DNA of 64,000 nucleotides from Sediminibacterium sp. (GCA_030158665.1 JAOASM010000012.1:1-64000), one strand, 5' to 3'; positions 9,819 through 17,254 are shown, counted from the stretch's first letter. A program made the numbers and translations. Notes: generated by a model not told the origin, from the letters alone.

Positions 9819-10367
9819 CTATATGGATTGAGCAAACTGGAATAGATTATCATAACGATAATCTATTTTAGTATCTGGGAATGGTGCTTCTGGATGTGTT
9901 GTTGCTAAATACACGGTTTGCATGCCTGCATTGCGTCCAAATTCCATATCTGACATCCTATTTCCCACCATGATGGAACGTTTAAAATCAATTTCAGGAA
10001 AAGTTGTCTTAGCTTGATAGGCCATTCCAGGTTGAGGCTTCCTATTGATTGACGCATTGTCTAAGTCTGGACAATAATAGATTGCATCAATTCTCCCGCC
10101 CAATTCGACAATCTTATTCGTCATATTTTGATGAATCAATGTTAAATCATCTACCGACATCAATCCTTTGCCAATCCCTTTTTGATTGGTCGTGATAATG
10201 ATCTTATTGAATTTCTGTGCAAGGATAGGAAGTGCTAATAAACTTTCTTTATAAAATTCAAACTCAGTCCAATTTCGGATATAGTCTTCCTTTTTTTCAT
10301 GATTGATTACGCCATCTCTATCTAAAAATAAAGTCCAATCTTGTTGGATATGTAATTTGTTCAACAT
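9819..10367 (-). CDS. gmhB: D-glycero-D-manno-heptose 1,7-bisphosphate phosphatase-like HAD hydrolase
   Basis: 182 residues, HAD-IIIA family. Motif I FLDRDGVINHEKKEDYI (about 14-30), motif II TTNQKGIGKG (near 60-69), and MVGNRMSDMEFGRNAGM for the final Asp motif. Removes the 7-phosphate in ADP-heptose synthesis for LPS core. The start codon directly abuts the gmhA stop with no spacing, which supports the assignment. Odd point: the zinc-binding Cys/His loop of classical GmhB is not conserved here, since CPDLDNASINRKPQPG (about 97-112) retains a single cysteine. A related HAD phosphatase such as the histidinol-phosphatase type is the alternative, but context favours heptose. Confidence 0.8.
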   Translation of the reverse strand: MLNKLHIQQDWTLFLDRDGVINHEKKEDYIRNWTEFEFYKESLLALPILAQKFNKIIITTNQKGIGKGLMSVDDLTLIHQNMTNKIVELGGRIDAIYYCPDLDNASINRKPQPGMAYQAKTTFPEIDFKRSIMVGNRMSDMEFGRNAGMQTVYLATTHPEAPFPDTKIDYRYDNLFQFAQSI

Positions 10368-10949
10368 CTATTTACCAAAGATATTTTCTTCCACTAATTC
10401 ACATATAATATGCCCAACCAAGATATGAGATTCTTGAATTCTTGGTGTCGTTGTTGAAGGGATATTGATTAAAAAATCACTTAGTTCTTTCATTTTACCA
10501 CCAGCAGCGCCTGTGAATCCAACTGTCACAACACCGATTGATTTTGCCATTTCAAAGGCTTTTACAATATTGCCTGAATTACCTGAAGTGCTAATTCCTA
10601 CCAATACATCACCTGGTTTAGCTAGACCTTCTAATAATCTTGCATAAATAACATCGTAACTATAATCGTTGGCAACTGCAGTTAAATAGGAACTATTACA
10701 ATGTAATGCATCTGATGGGAGTGCTTTTCTGTCTTTATAGAACCTACCAGAGAATTCAGCAGCTAAATGCTGTGCATCTGCAGCACTTCCACCATTTCCA
10801 GCAAAATAAACAGCATTCCCTTGTTTAAATGCATGAGTAATGGCATGGACAATTTTCTCTATTTCTAACACCAATTGTTCGTCTTTTAATAAAGCTTGCT
10901 TTACTTTAATAGAACCTTCAATGATGGATTGTATTTGTTGAATTGACAT
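10368..10949 (-). CDS. gmhA: Phosphoheptose (sedoheptulose 7-phosphate) isomerase
   Basis: 193 residues, SIS domain. Converts sedoheptulose 7-phosphate to D-glycero-D-manno-heptose 7-phosphate, the first step of ADP-heptose synthesis. GNGGSAADAQHLAAEFSGRF (about 51-70) holds the substrate loop and a zinc-ligand histidine, GISTSGNSGN (about 118-127) the phosphate loop, and ESHILVGHIICELVE (about 173-187) the C-terminal metal and catalytic residues. Lies between a GT4 gene (10 bases upstream) and gmhB (0 bases), a heptose/glycan operon. Confidence 0.95.
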   Translation of the reverse strand: MSIQQIQSIIEGSIKVKQALLKDEQLVLEIEKIVHAITHAFKQGNAVYFAGNGGSAADAQHLAAEFSGRFYKDRKALPSDALHCNSSYLTAVANDYSYDVIYARLLEGLAKPGDVLVGISTSGNSGNIVKAFEMAKSIGVVTVGFTGAAGGKMKELSDFLINIPSTTTPRIQESHILVGHIICELVEENIFGK

Positions 10950-10959
10950 ATTTGTATGT

Positions 10960-12090
10960 TTATAGCTGTTGGTACAAAGTTAAAAAAGATTGTCTCATTT
11001 GTTCCCAACTATATTTTTTCTTTTCTGTAATTAAATGCGGCATAAAATGTGCTGTCCCTCTCTCATATAATTGAACAATCCCTTCGGCTATAGAACTTGG
11101 ATTAGGTTGAACCACTAAACCAACTTTATCATGTGGTACGGTGTCTGCCAGCCCACCCACATTGGTCACCAACATAGGCTTTAAAAAATGATAGGCCATA
11201 GGCGTAACACCACTTTGAGTAGCATTACGATAAGGTTGGATGATAAAATCTGCTGCTGATACATATTGTGTCACTTCTTTTTCGCCAATATATTGATTGT
11301 AAACAGAGATGGTATCTGTTAAACCTAATTGTTCAATTTGATTTAAATAGGGGGTTGGAGATTCATAAAATTCTCCAGCAATGACTAATTTAATTCCAGC
11401 CGCTTTGATAGCAGGATCAGCCATAGCTTCAATCAAAAGATCCAATCCCTTATATGCTCTAACAAAACCAAAGAATAAAATCACTTTATCATTTACATCA
11501 AGATGTAAAAATTTCCTTGCATCAGCTGTTGGTATAGCTTCACCAAAATGATCATAAATTGGATGTGGTGATACACAAGATGGTTTGTTGGTAAATAGCT
11601 TTACATCATTTTGCACTTTTTGACTCATTGTTAAAAAGCCATCTACTGCACGAACAAAATATTGGGTCAATAATTTATCTCCCAACCTTTTCTCATGCGG
11701 AATCATATTATCAACAATGGCAATTACTTTGGTATGCTTATTCCTTTTTACAATACTTAATATAGTACCTAAACATGGTGCCATAAAAGGAATCCAATAA
11801 CGTACGATAATTAAATCCGGTCTTTCTCGTTTAATTTTTAAACCAACCTTAATCCAATTGAAAGGATTGATTGAATTGATTGCCACATCTATTGTAAGCT
11901 TTTCAGGTGCCGGATCTGTAGAATATTGTGTGGTTCCTGGAAATAAAAATCCTGGATATTGTAAGTAGAAGGTATACAGTTTGGTGTTGATCGAAGCTTG
12001 CATGAAAACATTGGCTAGTTTTTCATCAAAAGCAGCAAGATTGCCTCTTAATGGCCATGCTGGCCCCATAATGATCAATTGATCTACCAT
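10960..12090 (-). CDS. Glycosyltransferase family 4
   Basis: 376 residues with a GT-B fold. The N-terminal half begins LIIMGPAWPLRGNLAAFDE; the C-terminal nucleotide-sugar domain shows FFGFVRAYKGLDLLIEAM (about 202-219) and the EX7E-like region QPYRNATQSGVTPMAYHF (about 293-310). No signal peptide or transmembrane span, so it acts on the cytoplasmic face. Donor and acceptor are unknown; adjacency to gmhA/gmhB and a GT2 suggests surface glycan or LPS. The first 7 bases overlap the end of the GT2 gene, implying translational coupling. Confidence 0.85.
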   Translation of the reverse strand: MVDQLIIMGPAWPLRGNLAAFDEKLANVFMQASINTKLYTFYLQYPGFLFPGTTQYSTDPAPEKLTIDVAINSINPFNWIKVGLKIKRERPDLIIVRYWIPFMAPCLGTILSIVKRNKHTKVIAIVDNMIPHEKRLGDKLLTQYFVRAVDGFLTMSQKVQNDVKLFTNKPSCVSPHPIYDHFGEAIPTADARKFLHLDVNDKVILFFGFVRAYKGLDLLIEAMADPAIKAAGIKLVIAGEFYESPTPYLNQIEQLGLTDTISVYNQYIGEKEVTQYVSAADFIIQPYRNATQSGVTPMAYHFLKPMLVTNVGGLADTVPHDKVGLVVQPNPSSIAEGIVQLYERGTAHFMPHLITEKKKYSWEQMRQSFLTLYQQL

Positions 12091-13025
12091 CCTTGTTTCT
12101 CCTCAATTAAATAGGTGTTTCTATCTGATGCATTTCGATTCATAATTTCAGCTATAAATCCAGCTAAAAATAATTGTGTTCCAATTAACATAGCTGTTAA
12201 AGCAATATAGAATGCTGGTTTATTGGTAACGCTTGTAACAGGATCAATGAATTTGCCAATGACAATATAAAAAACAGAAGCAAATCCTATTAAAAAGAAT
12301 AGGGTGCCAATTAAGCCAAAAAATTGCATTGGTTTTTTACCAAATTTGGATAAAAACTGAATGGTTAATAAATCTAAAAAGCCATTCACAAATCTTTCCC
12401 ATCCAAATTTTGTATGGCCATATTTTCTAGCCTGATGCTGTACTACTTTTTCACCAATTTTTTTGAACCCTGCCCATTTAGCAAGAATAGGTATATAACG
12501 GTGCATCTCTCCAAATACCTCTATGCTTTTTACCACTTTTAATTGGTATGCTTTTATACCACAGTTAAAATCGTGTAATTTGATCCCTGAACTTTTACTA
12601 GCTACCGCATTGTATAATTTAGAAGGAATATTTTTAGTAAGGGTATTGTCAAAACGTTTTTTCTTCCATCCACTCACTAAATGATAGCCTTGCTCCATGA
12701 TCATGGTGTAGAATTCTGGGATTTCATCTGGACTGTCTTGCAGATCTGCATCCATCGTCATGACCATATCTCCTTGCGCGGCTTTAAAACCTTCATTCAA
12801 TGCGGCAGATTTTCCATAATTACGTTGGAATTTTATGCCCTTTAGTTGAGGGAATTGTTTGCGTAAGTTAGCAATCACATCCCAACTGCCGTCGTCACTA
12901 CCATCGTCAATCATGATCACTTCATAAGTGAATGAATTAGCTTCCATCACACGATGAATCCATGCCATTAATTCTGGCAAAGACTCCGCTTCATTGAATA
13001 GTGGTATAACAACAGAAATCTGCAT
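12084..13025 (-). CDS. Glycosyltransferase family 2, polyprenyl-phosphate sugar type (GtrB/DPM1-like)
   Basis: 313 residues. A GT-A catalytic domain (IPLFNEAESLPEL, DDGSDDGSW at about 42-50, metal-binding DADLQDSPDE at about 91-100) is followed by two C-terminal membrane segments (about 237-262 and 270-297). This layout is that of GtrB/ArnC enzymes that put a sugar on undecaprenyl phosphate for use across the membrane. The sugar is not predictable. Position: 6 bases after the DUF4199 gene and overlapping the GT4 gene by 7. Confidence 0.88.
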   Translation of the reverse strand: MQISVVIPLFNEAESLPELMAWIHRVMEANSFTYEVIMIDDGSDDGSWDVIANLRKQFPQLKGIKFQRNYGKSAALNEGFKAAQGDMVMTMDADLQDSPDEIPEFYTMIMEQGYHLVSGWKKKRFDNTLTKNIPSKLYNAVASKSSGIKLHDFNCGIKAYQLKVVKSIEVFGEMHRYIPILAKWAGFKKIGEKVVQHQARKYGHTKFGWERFVNGFLDLLTIQFLSKFGKKPMQFFGLIGTLFFLIGFASVFYIVIGKFIDPVTSVTNKPAFYIALTAMLIGTQLFLAGFIAEIMNRNASDRNTYLIEEKQGW

Positions 13026-13031
13026 ATTAAA

Positions 13032-13556
13032 TTATTGAGCTGTGTCTTGTTTAAATGGATCAACTGGATTTTTCTTTGCTACACCTGCACCAATCAATGA
13101 ACCAATTGCACCCATGAAACCTGTGCCAATCAATACACCACCAACTGCAAATGGGATAAAGAATTTTCGAGTCATTGAAATAGCTTGTTCAATGATCTCG
13201 TCTGTCATCTTTGGATTTTTTTCCATTTCAATTCTTGACATGTCGATGATTTTGTCAATCATATCAGGGAAAAGTACTTTTAAAGATAGCAATGTATACA
13301 CTACTGAAATAACAATCAATACAGCAGTAGTTTTAAAGCCATGTGCAAAAATATTTCCAAAACTAACATTGTTATTATTTTGGTTTGCATAGACAATATT
13401 TCCGTAGATAATTCCACCAACAATCACTGCATAACTAATCCAACTTAACCAAGTAACTGAATAGAGGTTGAATATATAAATGATAATGCTAAATAAAATT
13501 GAGAATGCACCTAATAAAGCGCCTTTTACAATATGTGAAGTGATCTGTTTTTCCAT
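13032..13556 (-). CDS. DUF4199 domain membrane protein
   Basis: 174 residues with four predicted membrane segments (about 10-30, 35-57, 75-95 and 130-155) and a short charged loop MSRIEMEKNPKMTDEII between the third and fourth. It fits the DUF4199 family of Bacteroidota, which has no known function. It sits between the pyrC-like gene (39 bases upstream) and the GT2 gene (6 bases downstream), so a role linked to the glycan genes is plausible but unproven. Confidence 0.75.
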   Translation of the reverse strand: MEKQITSHIVKGALLGAFSILFSIIIYIFNLYSVTWLSWISYAVIVGGIIYGNIVYANQNNNNVSFGNIFAHGFKTTAVLIVISVVYTLLSLKVLFPDMIDKIIDMSRIEMEKNPKMTDEIIEQAISMTRKFFIPFAVGGVLIGTGFMGAIGSLIGAGVAKKNPVDPFKQDTAQ

Positions 13557-13595
13557 TATTTGTGTTTTTAAATTGGTTTGAGTAATGAATTGAAT

Positions 13596-14861
13596 CTATT
13601 GATTAAGATGTAATTTGCCTTTAACATAAGTTGCTACTACCTTACCTTTTAAAGGTTTATCCCAGAATGGATTATTGGCAGATTTACTTTTTGAAGCCAA
13701 TTTGGAATGTGTTGCTTCAATAGTAGGATTGAAGAATGTCAAATCAACAACTTGACCTTCTTGAATTGTATTTGAACCAAGATTGAAAATACTTCTTGCA
13801 TTATTTGACAACAAATTAGCAATGGCATCCTCTTTTAACTTCGGTAATAAATGATTGATAGTGGAATAAGTTGTTTCAATTGAAGCGATACCTGCTTTAG
13901 CATATTCAAATTCAATTGTTTTTCCATCCCAGTCCTGTGGTTGATGATGCGAGCTGATACAGTCCACAACGCCGCGCTCAACAGCATCCAATAAAGCTGC
14001 TTGATCTGATTTAGTTCTTAATGGCGGAAACACTTTTAACAAAGTATCATAAGTTGTTAAATCTGTTTCGTTAAAATATAAATGATAAGGTGTCACACTA
14101 CATGTTAATGCTAAACCAGCTTTTTTACCCGCTTCTATTAATGCCATCCCTTTCGCCGTACTTACACCTGTTATGTGCAGTTTTGAATTGGTGTATTTTA
14201 ATAATTCAATGTCTCTTGCAATCATCAATTCTTCTGCAATCGCAGGAATTCCTGGCAGACCAAGTTGTGTAGATGTAATGCCTTCATTCATCAGGCCTAA
14301 ACTCCCTAAGCTTTTGTCAATGGGCATTTGAATCACTACACCATCGAATGTTTTTACATATTGTAAAGCTTTTAAGAAAAGTAGGGTAGATTGAACAGGA
14401 TATAAACCATCACTTGATGCGACTGCACCTGCTTGATGCATATCAATCATTTCTGCTAAATCTTTTCCTTCAATTTTCTTAGACAGCGCTCCAATTGGTA
14501 ATACGTGAATGGGCAATTGTTGATTCTGTTGTATAATATAATTCACCTGTGTTTTATTGTCAACAACAGGTTGGGTATTGGGCACAACAAATACAGTTGT
14601 AAAACCACCTGCTTGAGCAGCTGCAGCACCAGTAACTAATGTTTCTCTATGTTCATATCCAGGGTCACAAAAATGAGTAAATGGATCTACCCATCCTGTA
14701 CTTACGATCGTCCCAGGAATATCAACTATTTGATCTGCTTTTCCTTCATAATGATCTTGGATGGAAATTAATACTGCATCTTTAAGAAGGATATCTTTTA
14801 CTTGGCCGTTAAATGGCGAATGCTGATCAGCAATTTTGACTTGCCTGAGAAGAATTGTCAT
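13596..14861 (-). CDS. pyrC: Dihydroorotase-like protein, metal site degenerate
   Basis: 421 residues, amidohydrolase fold of the type found with aspartate carbamoyltransferase. The overall family match is clear (PNTQPVVDNKTQV, LGLPGIPAIAEELMIARD, CSVTPYHL, VFPPLRTKSDQ). Key metal ligands are missing: the HxH motif is FTH in WVDPFTHFCDPG (about 57-68); the usual HCED is QMPID; the HVST histidine is G in ITGVST; and the DHxPH aspartate is H in SSHHQPQ (near 302). It is therefore probably not catalytic, like the PyrC-prime structural subunits that hold PyrB in some bacteria. pyrB, pyrR and pyrE lie 9-12 kb away. It heads the minus-strand operon through gmhB. Confidence 0.8.
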   Translation of the reverse strand: MTILLRQVKIADQHSPFNGQVKDILLKDAVLISIQDHYEGKADQIVDIPGTIVSTGWVDPFTHFCDPGYEHRETLVTGAAAAQAGGFTTVFVVPNTQPVVDNKTQVNYIIQQNQQLPIHVLPIGALSKKIEGKDLAEMIDMHQAGAVASSDGLYPVQSTLLFLKALQYVKTFDGVVIQMPIDKSLGSLGLMNEGITSTQLGLPGIPAIAEELMIARDIELLKYTNSKLHITGVSTAKGMALIEAGKKAGLALTCSVTPYHLYFNETDLTTYDTLLKVFPPLRTKSDQAALLDAVERGVVDCISSHHQPQDWDGKTIEFEYAKAGIASIETTYSTINHLLPKLKEDAIANLLSNNARSIFNLGSNTIQEGQVVDLTFFNPTIEATHSKLASKSKSANNPFWDKPLKGKVVATYVKGKLHLNQ

Positions 14862-14910
14862 CGAGTCAATGAATTTCGTGCAATATAACTCGTTTTTCTC
14901 TATTTAGGGG

Positions 14911-14918
14911 TATATTTG
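14911..14918 (+). promoter_or_regulatory. Candidate -7 element for tRNA-Pro
   Basis: TATATTTG, exact TAnnTTTG match, 30 bases upstream of the tRNA 5' end. No TTG at the usual -33 spacing. Confidence 0.5.
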
Positions 14919-14948
14919 CGCCCAAAAAATCGAGTTCAAACGTAAATA

Positions 14949-15022
14949 CGGGTGGTAGCGCAGTCCGGTAGCGTACACGTCTGGGGGGCGTGTGGTCGCA
15001 GGTTCAAATCCTGTTCACCCGA
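14949..15022 (+). tRNA. tRNA-Pro (anticodon GGG)
   Basis: A full cloverleaf can be folded by eye: acceptor arms CGGGTGG and TCACCCG with one G-T pair at the base, D-arm GCGC/GCGT, anticodon stem CACGT/GCGTG around loop CTGGGGG giving anticodon GGG, T-arm GCAGG/CCTGT with loop TTCAAAT. Reads CCC and CCT codons. The discriminator is A and the following bases are CGA, so CCA is not encoded and must be added by the CCA-adding enzyme, unlike the tRNA-Ser of this window. Ten bases after the 3' end a complex repeat element begins. Confidence 0.97.
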
Positions 15023-15037
15023 CGAAAAAAGAAAGCA

Positions 15038-15060
15038 CAGCCTCAACTTAGTTGAGGCTG
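15038..15060 (+). terminator. Hairpin 1 of copy A, possible tRNA-Pro terminator
   Basis: CAGCCTCAAC, loop TTA, GTTGAGGCTG: a perfect 10-bp stem 15 bases after the tRNA. The tail ACGTTATTTAA is only weakly T-rich, so termination efficiency is uncertain. Confidence 0.5.
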
Positions 15061-15079
15061 ACGTTATTTAATAACAAAC

Positions 15080-15109
15080 AAATCAAGCTGGCTTGAATTT
15101 GTGCGTGGT
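15080..15109 (+). repeat. 30-bp direct repeat, first copy
   Basis: Identical at 30 of 30 bases to 15241-15270. It contains hairpin 2 (CAAGC/GCTTG) and the TTGTGCG block, the conserved core of the post-tRNA element. Confidence 0.95.
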
Positions 15110-15170
15110 TAAATAAGGTCAAAGACAACGAGCGAAGCGAGTTGGCTGTGCTTATATGCTTTTAAACTGA

Positions 15171-15244
15171 GGGTAAAAGGATTCAGCGACCCCAAGGAGC
15201 TAAATTCTGGGGTAAAAGGATTCAGCGACCCCAAGGAGCTAAAT
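15171..15244 (+). repeat. Tandem 35-bp repeat, 39-bp period
   Basis: Two identical 35-base copies, 15171-15205 and 15210-15244. Each carries the arm GATTCAGCGACC (15180-15191 and 15219-15230), and both can pair with the single GGTCGCTGAATC at 15268-15279. ACCCC (15189-15193) and GGGGT (15209-15213) can also pair across the junction. Looks like a duplication of the 5' arm of copy B. Confidence 0.9.
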
Positions 15245-15327
15245 CAAGCTGGCTTGAATTTGTGCGTGGTCGCTGAATCAAATTAATATCAAAGTCTAAG
15301 TGCTAAGCGAGTTAGCTGTGAACTTTA
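15180..15327 (+). repeat. Post-tRNA element, rearranged copy B
   Basis: Shares with copy A the 30-bp core (15241-15270) and a 3' block (about 15290-15320, with AAGCGAGTTAGCTGTG against AAGCGAGTTGGCTGTG in copy A). Between them the second arm pair has a wholly different sequence, GATTCAGCGACC/GGTCGCTGAATC (12 perfect pairs), so pairing but not sequence is kept. The 5' arm is duplicated. The 3' hairpin here is GCTAA/TTAGC (15302-15306 and 15312-15316), enclosed by AAAGT/ACTTT. No clear outer arm pair was found, so this copy may be partial. Confidence 0.65.
15241..15270 (+). repeat. 30-bp direct repeat, second copy
   Basis: Second exact copy of the core at 15080-15109. Here the bases after it continue as CGCTGAATC rather than TAAATAAG, that is, the complement arm differs while the core is fixed. 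Confidence 0.95.
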
Positions 15328-15332
15328 TGAGT

Positions 15333-15340
15333 TACCTTCG
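15333..15340 (+). promoter_or_regulatory. Candidate -7 element for the DEAD-box gene
   Basis: TACCTTCG, one base off TAnnTTTG, 5 bases before the ATG at 15346. If used, the transcript would be essentially leaderless and would exclude the repeat field from the mRNA. Confidence 0.35.
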
Positions 15341-15345
15341 TTCCT

Positions 15346-16674
15346 ATGACTTTTGACCAATTAAATATCAATTCGCCATTGGCTAGGGCACTGGAAGATT
15401 TAGGATATACACATCCAACCACCATTCAACATCGTGTTTTTCCAGTAGTAATGTCTGGAAGAGATGTTTGCGGCATCGCCCAAACTGGAACCGGTAAGAC
15501 TTTCGCCTATTTGTTACCTTGTCTAAGACAATGGAAATTCGACAAAAATAAAGACCCTCAAATATTAATCATTGTTCCAACAAGAGAATTAGTAGTTCAA
15601 GTAGTAGAAGCTGTTAAGAAATTGACAACTTATATGAGCGTTATTACTGTTGGTGTATTTGGAGGAGTGAATATCAACACACAACAAATCGAAGTAGAAA
15701 AAGGGGTAGATGTATTGGTTGCAACACCAGGAAGATTATTTGACTTAATCATGAATGGCGCGCTTAAAACAAAATATATTAAGAAGGTGGTCATTGATGA
15801 AATGGATGAAATGTTGAACCTAGGATTTAGAAAACAAATCACTAATATTTTAGAATTGGTTCCTGCAAAAAGACAAAATTTATTGTTTTCTGCAACCATC
15901 ACTGATGATGTAGAAAAATTAATGAACGATTATTTTAACGAACCAGTTAGAGTAGAAGCAGCACCAACCGGTACGCCACTTGAAAACATAATTCAAATTG
16001 GTTACGATGTGCCAAATTTCAATACTAAAGTTAATTTATTAGAGCATTTACTTAGTTCGGACGAGAGCATGACTAAGGTCTTGATCTTTGCAGCAACTAA
16101 AAGTTTAGCAGATCAATTATATGATCAATTGATCGAAAAATTTCCAGATATAGTAGGTGTAATCCACTCTAATAAAGAGCAAAATTATCGTTTCAATACT
16201 GTGAACCAGTTTAAAGCTGGTGTGTTTAAATATATTATCGCAACAGATGTAATGGCACGTGGTATTGATGTTGCAGAGGTGACACATGTAATTAATTTCG
16301 ATACTCCTGATGTCCCAGAAAATTATATCCATAGAATTGGACGTACGGGACGTGCGGATAAAAAAGGTATTGCAATAACTTTTGTTACAGAGAAGGAAGC
16401 AAAGCTGAAATTAGCCATTGAAGCCTTAATGAAACAGCCAATTCCAATGGAAGCTTTACCAGAAACACTTGAAATTTCAACAGTATTAACTGAAGATGAA
16501 ATTCCAAAAGTGAAGATGAAAATCATTCAAATTAAATTGCCGAAGAAAGAAGATGTTGGGCCAGCTTTTCATGAAAAATCTGAAAAGAATAAAAAGGTAA
16601 ACGTTCGAAAGAACTATAAAGAAGCCATGCAGAAAAAATACGGCAAACCTAAAACAAGAGGTGCCAAGAAATAA
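15346..16674 (+). CDS. DEAD-box family ATP-dependent RNA helicase
   Basis: 442 residues. Motif I AQTGTGKT (about 45-52), Ia PTRELVVQ, motif II DEMD (in VVIDEMDEMLNLGF, near 150; the usual DEAD has become DEMD), III SAT, V ATDVMARGIDV, VI HRIGRTGR. Closest in layout to the RhlE/CsdA group that remodels RNA in ribosome assembly, mRNA decay or cold growth. The last 60 residues are lysine-rich and end KKYGKPKTRGAKK, a typical RNA-binding tail. The gene starts just after a highly structured repeat region downstream of tRNA-Pro; whether that RNA is a target or 5' leader is open. Confidence 0.9.
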   Translation: MTFDQLNINSPLARALEDLGYTHPTTIQHRVFPVVMSGRDVCGIAQTGTGKTFAYLLPCLRQWKFDKNKDPQILIIVPTRELVVQVVEAVKKLTTYMSVITVGVFGGVNINTQQIEVEKGVDVLVATPGRLFDLIMNGALKTKYIKKVVIDEMDEMLNLGFRKQITNILELVPAKRQNLLFSATITDDVEKLMNDYFNEPVRVEAAPTGTPLENIIQIGYDVPNFNTKVNLLEHLLSSDESMTKVLIFAATKSLADQLYDQLIEKFPDIVGVIHSNKEQNYRFNTVNQFKAGVFKYIIATDVMARGIDVAEVTHVINFDTPDVPENYIHRIGRTGRADKKGIAITFVTEKEAKLKLAIEALMKQPIPMEALPETLEISTVLTEDEIPKVKMKIIQIKLPKKEDVGPAFHEKSEKNKKVNVRKNYKEAMQKKYGKPKTRGAKK

Positions 16675-16676
16675 AA

Positions 16677-16703
16677 CGAGGCCACCGTTTATGGGTGGCC
16701 TCG
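16677..16703 (-). terminator. Terminator between the DEAD-box gene and ndk
   Basis: Stem CGAGGCCACC/GGTGGCCTCG, 10 perfect pairs with a 7-base loop. On the minus strand it is followed by TTTTATTT, so it best fits termination of ndk, 57 bases past its stop. On the plus strand the tail is A-rich, so its effect on the helicase transcript is doubtful. Confidence 0.7.
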
Positions 16704-16759
16704 AAAAAATCATTAGAGTAAAAATTTTCAACCCTTATCTTTTTAAAAGGGCAGAAAAT

Positions 16760-17176
16760 TTAGAATCTTTCTAAACCAGAGAAGAAAAAGTTTCCTTCAA
16801 TTGCTGCGTTCTCATCACTGTCACTTCCGTGCACTGCGTTCTCACCAATAGAAGCTGCAAACTTTTTACGGATGGTACCTTCTTCTGCTTGAGCAGGATT
16901 AGTAGCTCCAATTAAAGTTCTGAAATCGGCTACTGCATTGTCTTTTTCTAAGATTGCAGCAACGATTGGGCCACTACTCATAAAATCCACTAATTCTTGG
17001 TAAAAAGGTCTTTCCTTATGCACTTCATAGAATGCACCAGCTTGAGCAGGAGATAAGTGAATCCACTTCATTGCCTTTACTGAAAAACCCGCTTTTATGA
17101 TTTGATCTAAAATAGCACCAGTATACCCTTTAGAAGTTGCATCTGGTTTAATCATTGTAAATGTTCTGTTGCTCAT
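16760..17176 (-). CDS. ndk: Nucleoside diphosphate kinase
   Basis: 138 residues, standard length. Transfers the gamma phosphate from ATP to nucleoside diphosphates through a phosphohistidine, found here in the signature [12 protein letters not shown] (histidine near 115). The N-terminal [17 protein letters not shown] and the [18 protein letters not shown] block are intact. Single-gene unit facing away from the DHH phosphoesterase gene, with its own terminator. Confidence 0.97.
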   Translation of the reverse strand: MSNRTFTMIKPDATSKGYTGAILDQIIKAGFSVKAMKWIHLSPAQAGAFYEVHKERPFYQELVDFMSSGPIVAAILEKDNAVADFRTLIGATNPAQAEEGTIRKKFAASIGENAVHGSDSDENAAIEGNFFFSGLERF

Positions 17177-17209
17177 ATGTATTTATTATAATGTTTCTAA
17201 TTGAGGGCG

Positions 17210-17217
17210 CAAAATTA
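17210..17217 (-). promoter_or_regulatory. Candidate -7 element for ndk
   Basis: Reads TAATTTTG on the minus strand, an exact TAnnTTTG match 33 bases upstream of the ndk start. No TTG at the usual spacing. Confidence 0.5.
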
Positions 17218-17239
17218 CTGAAAAACATCCGATTTATAT

Positions 17240-17247
17240 TAAATTTG
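17240..17247 (+). promoter_or_regulatory. Candidate -7 element for the DHH phosphoesterase
   Basis: TAAATTTG, an exact match, 7 bases upstream of the ATG at 17255, so the mRNA leader would be very short. Forms a divergent pair with the ndk element. Confidence 0.5.
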
Positions 17248-17254
17248 TGGACTT

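Larger units (their letters stand above)
15033..15153 (+). repeat. Post-tRNA nested inverted-repeat element, copy A
   Basis: A 121-nt element built of nested pairings. Outer arms AAGCACAGCC (15033-15042) and GGCTGTGCTT (15144-15153) are perfect complements. Hairpin 1 is 15038-15060. A second arm pair, 15059-15071 with 15109-15121, matches at 12 of 13 positions. Inside it is hairpin 2 (15079-15101, CAAGC/GCTTG core, one bulged A), followed by TTGTGCG (15099-15105). Hairpin 3 (15126-15144) has stem CAAC/GTTG, a tandem G-A/A-G step, and the stable mini-hairpin GCGAAGC. The same order and spacing recur after tRNA-Ser. Hairpin 1 shares bases with the outer and second arms, so the two folds are alternatives. 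Whether it acts as RNA or DNA is unknown. Confidence 0.75.

Noticed and set aside
15171-15279. Possible CRISPR array
   Set aside because: Only two direct repeat units with a 4-base gap, no spacers of regular length and no cas genes.
14949-15345. Integrated phage or island at a tRNA attachment site
   Set aside because: No integrase, no duplicated tRNA 3' end, and neighbouring genes are ordinary housekeeping genes.
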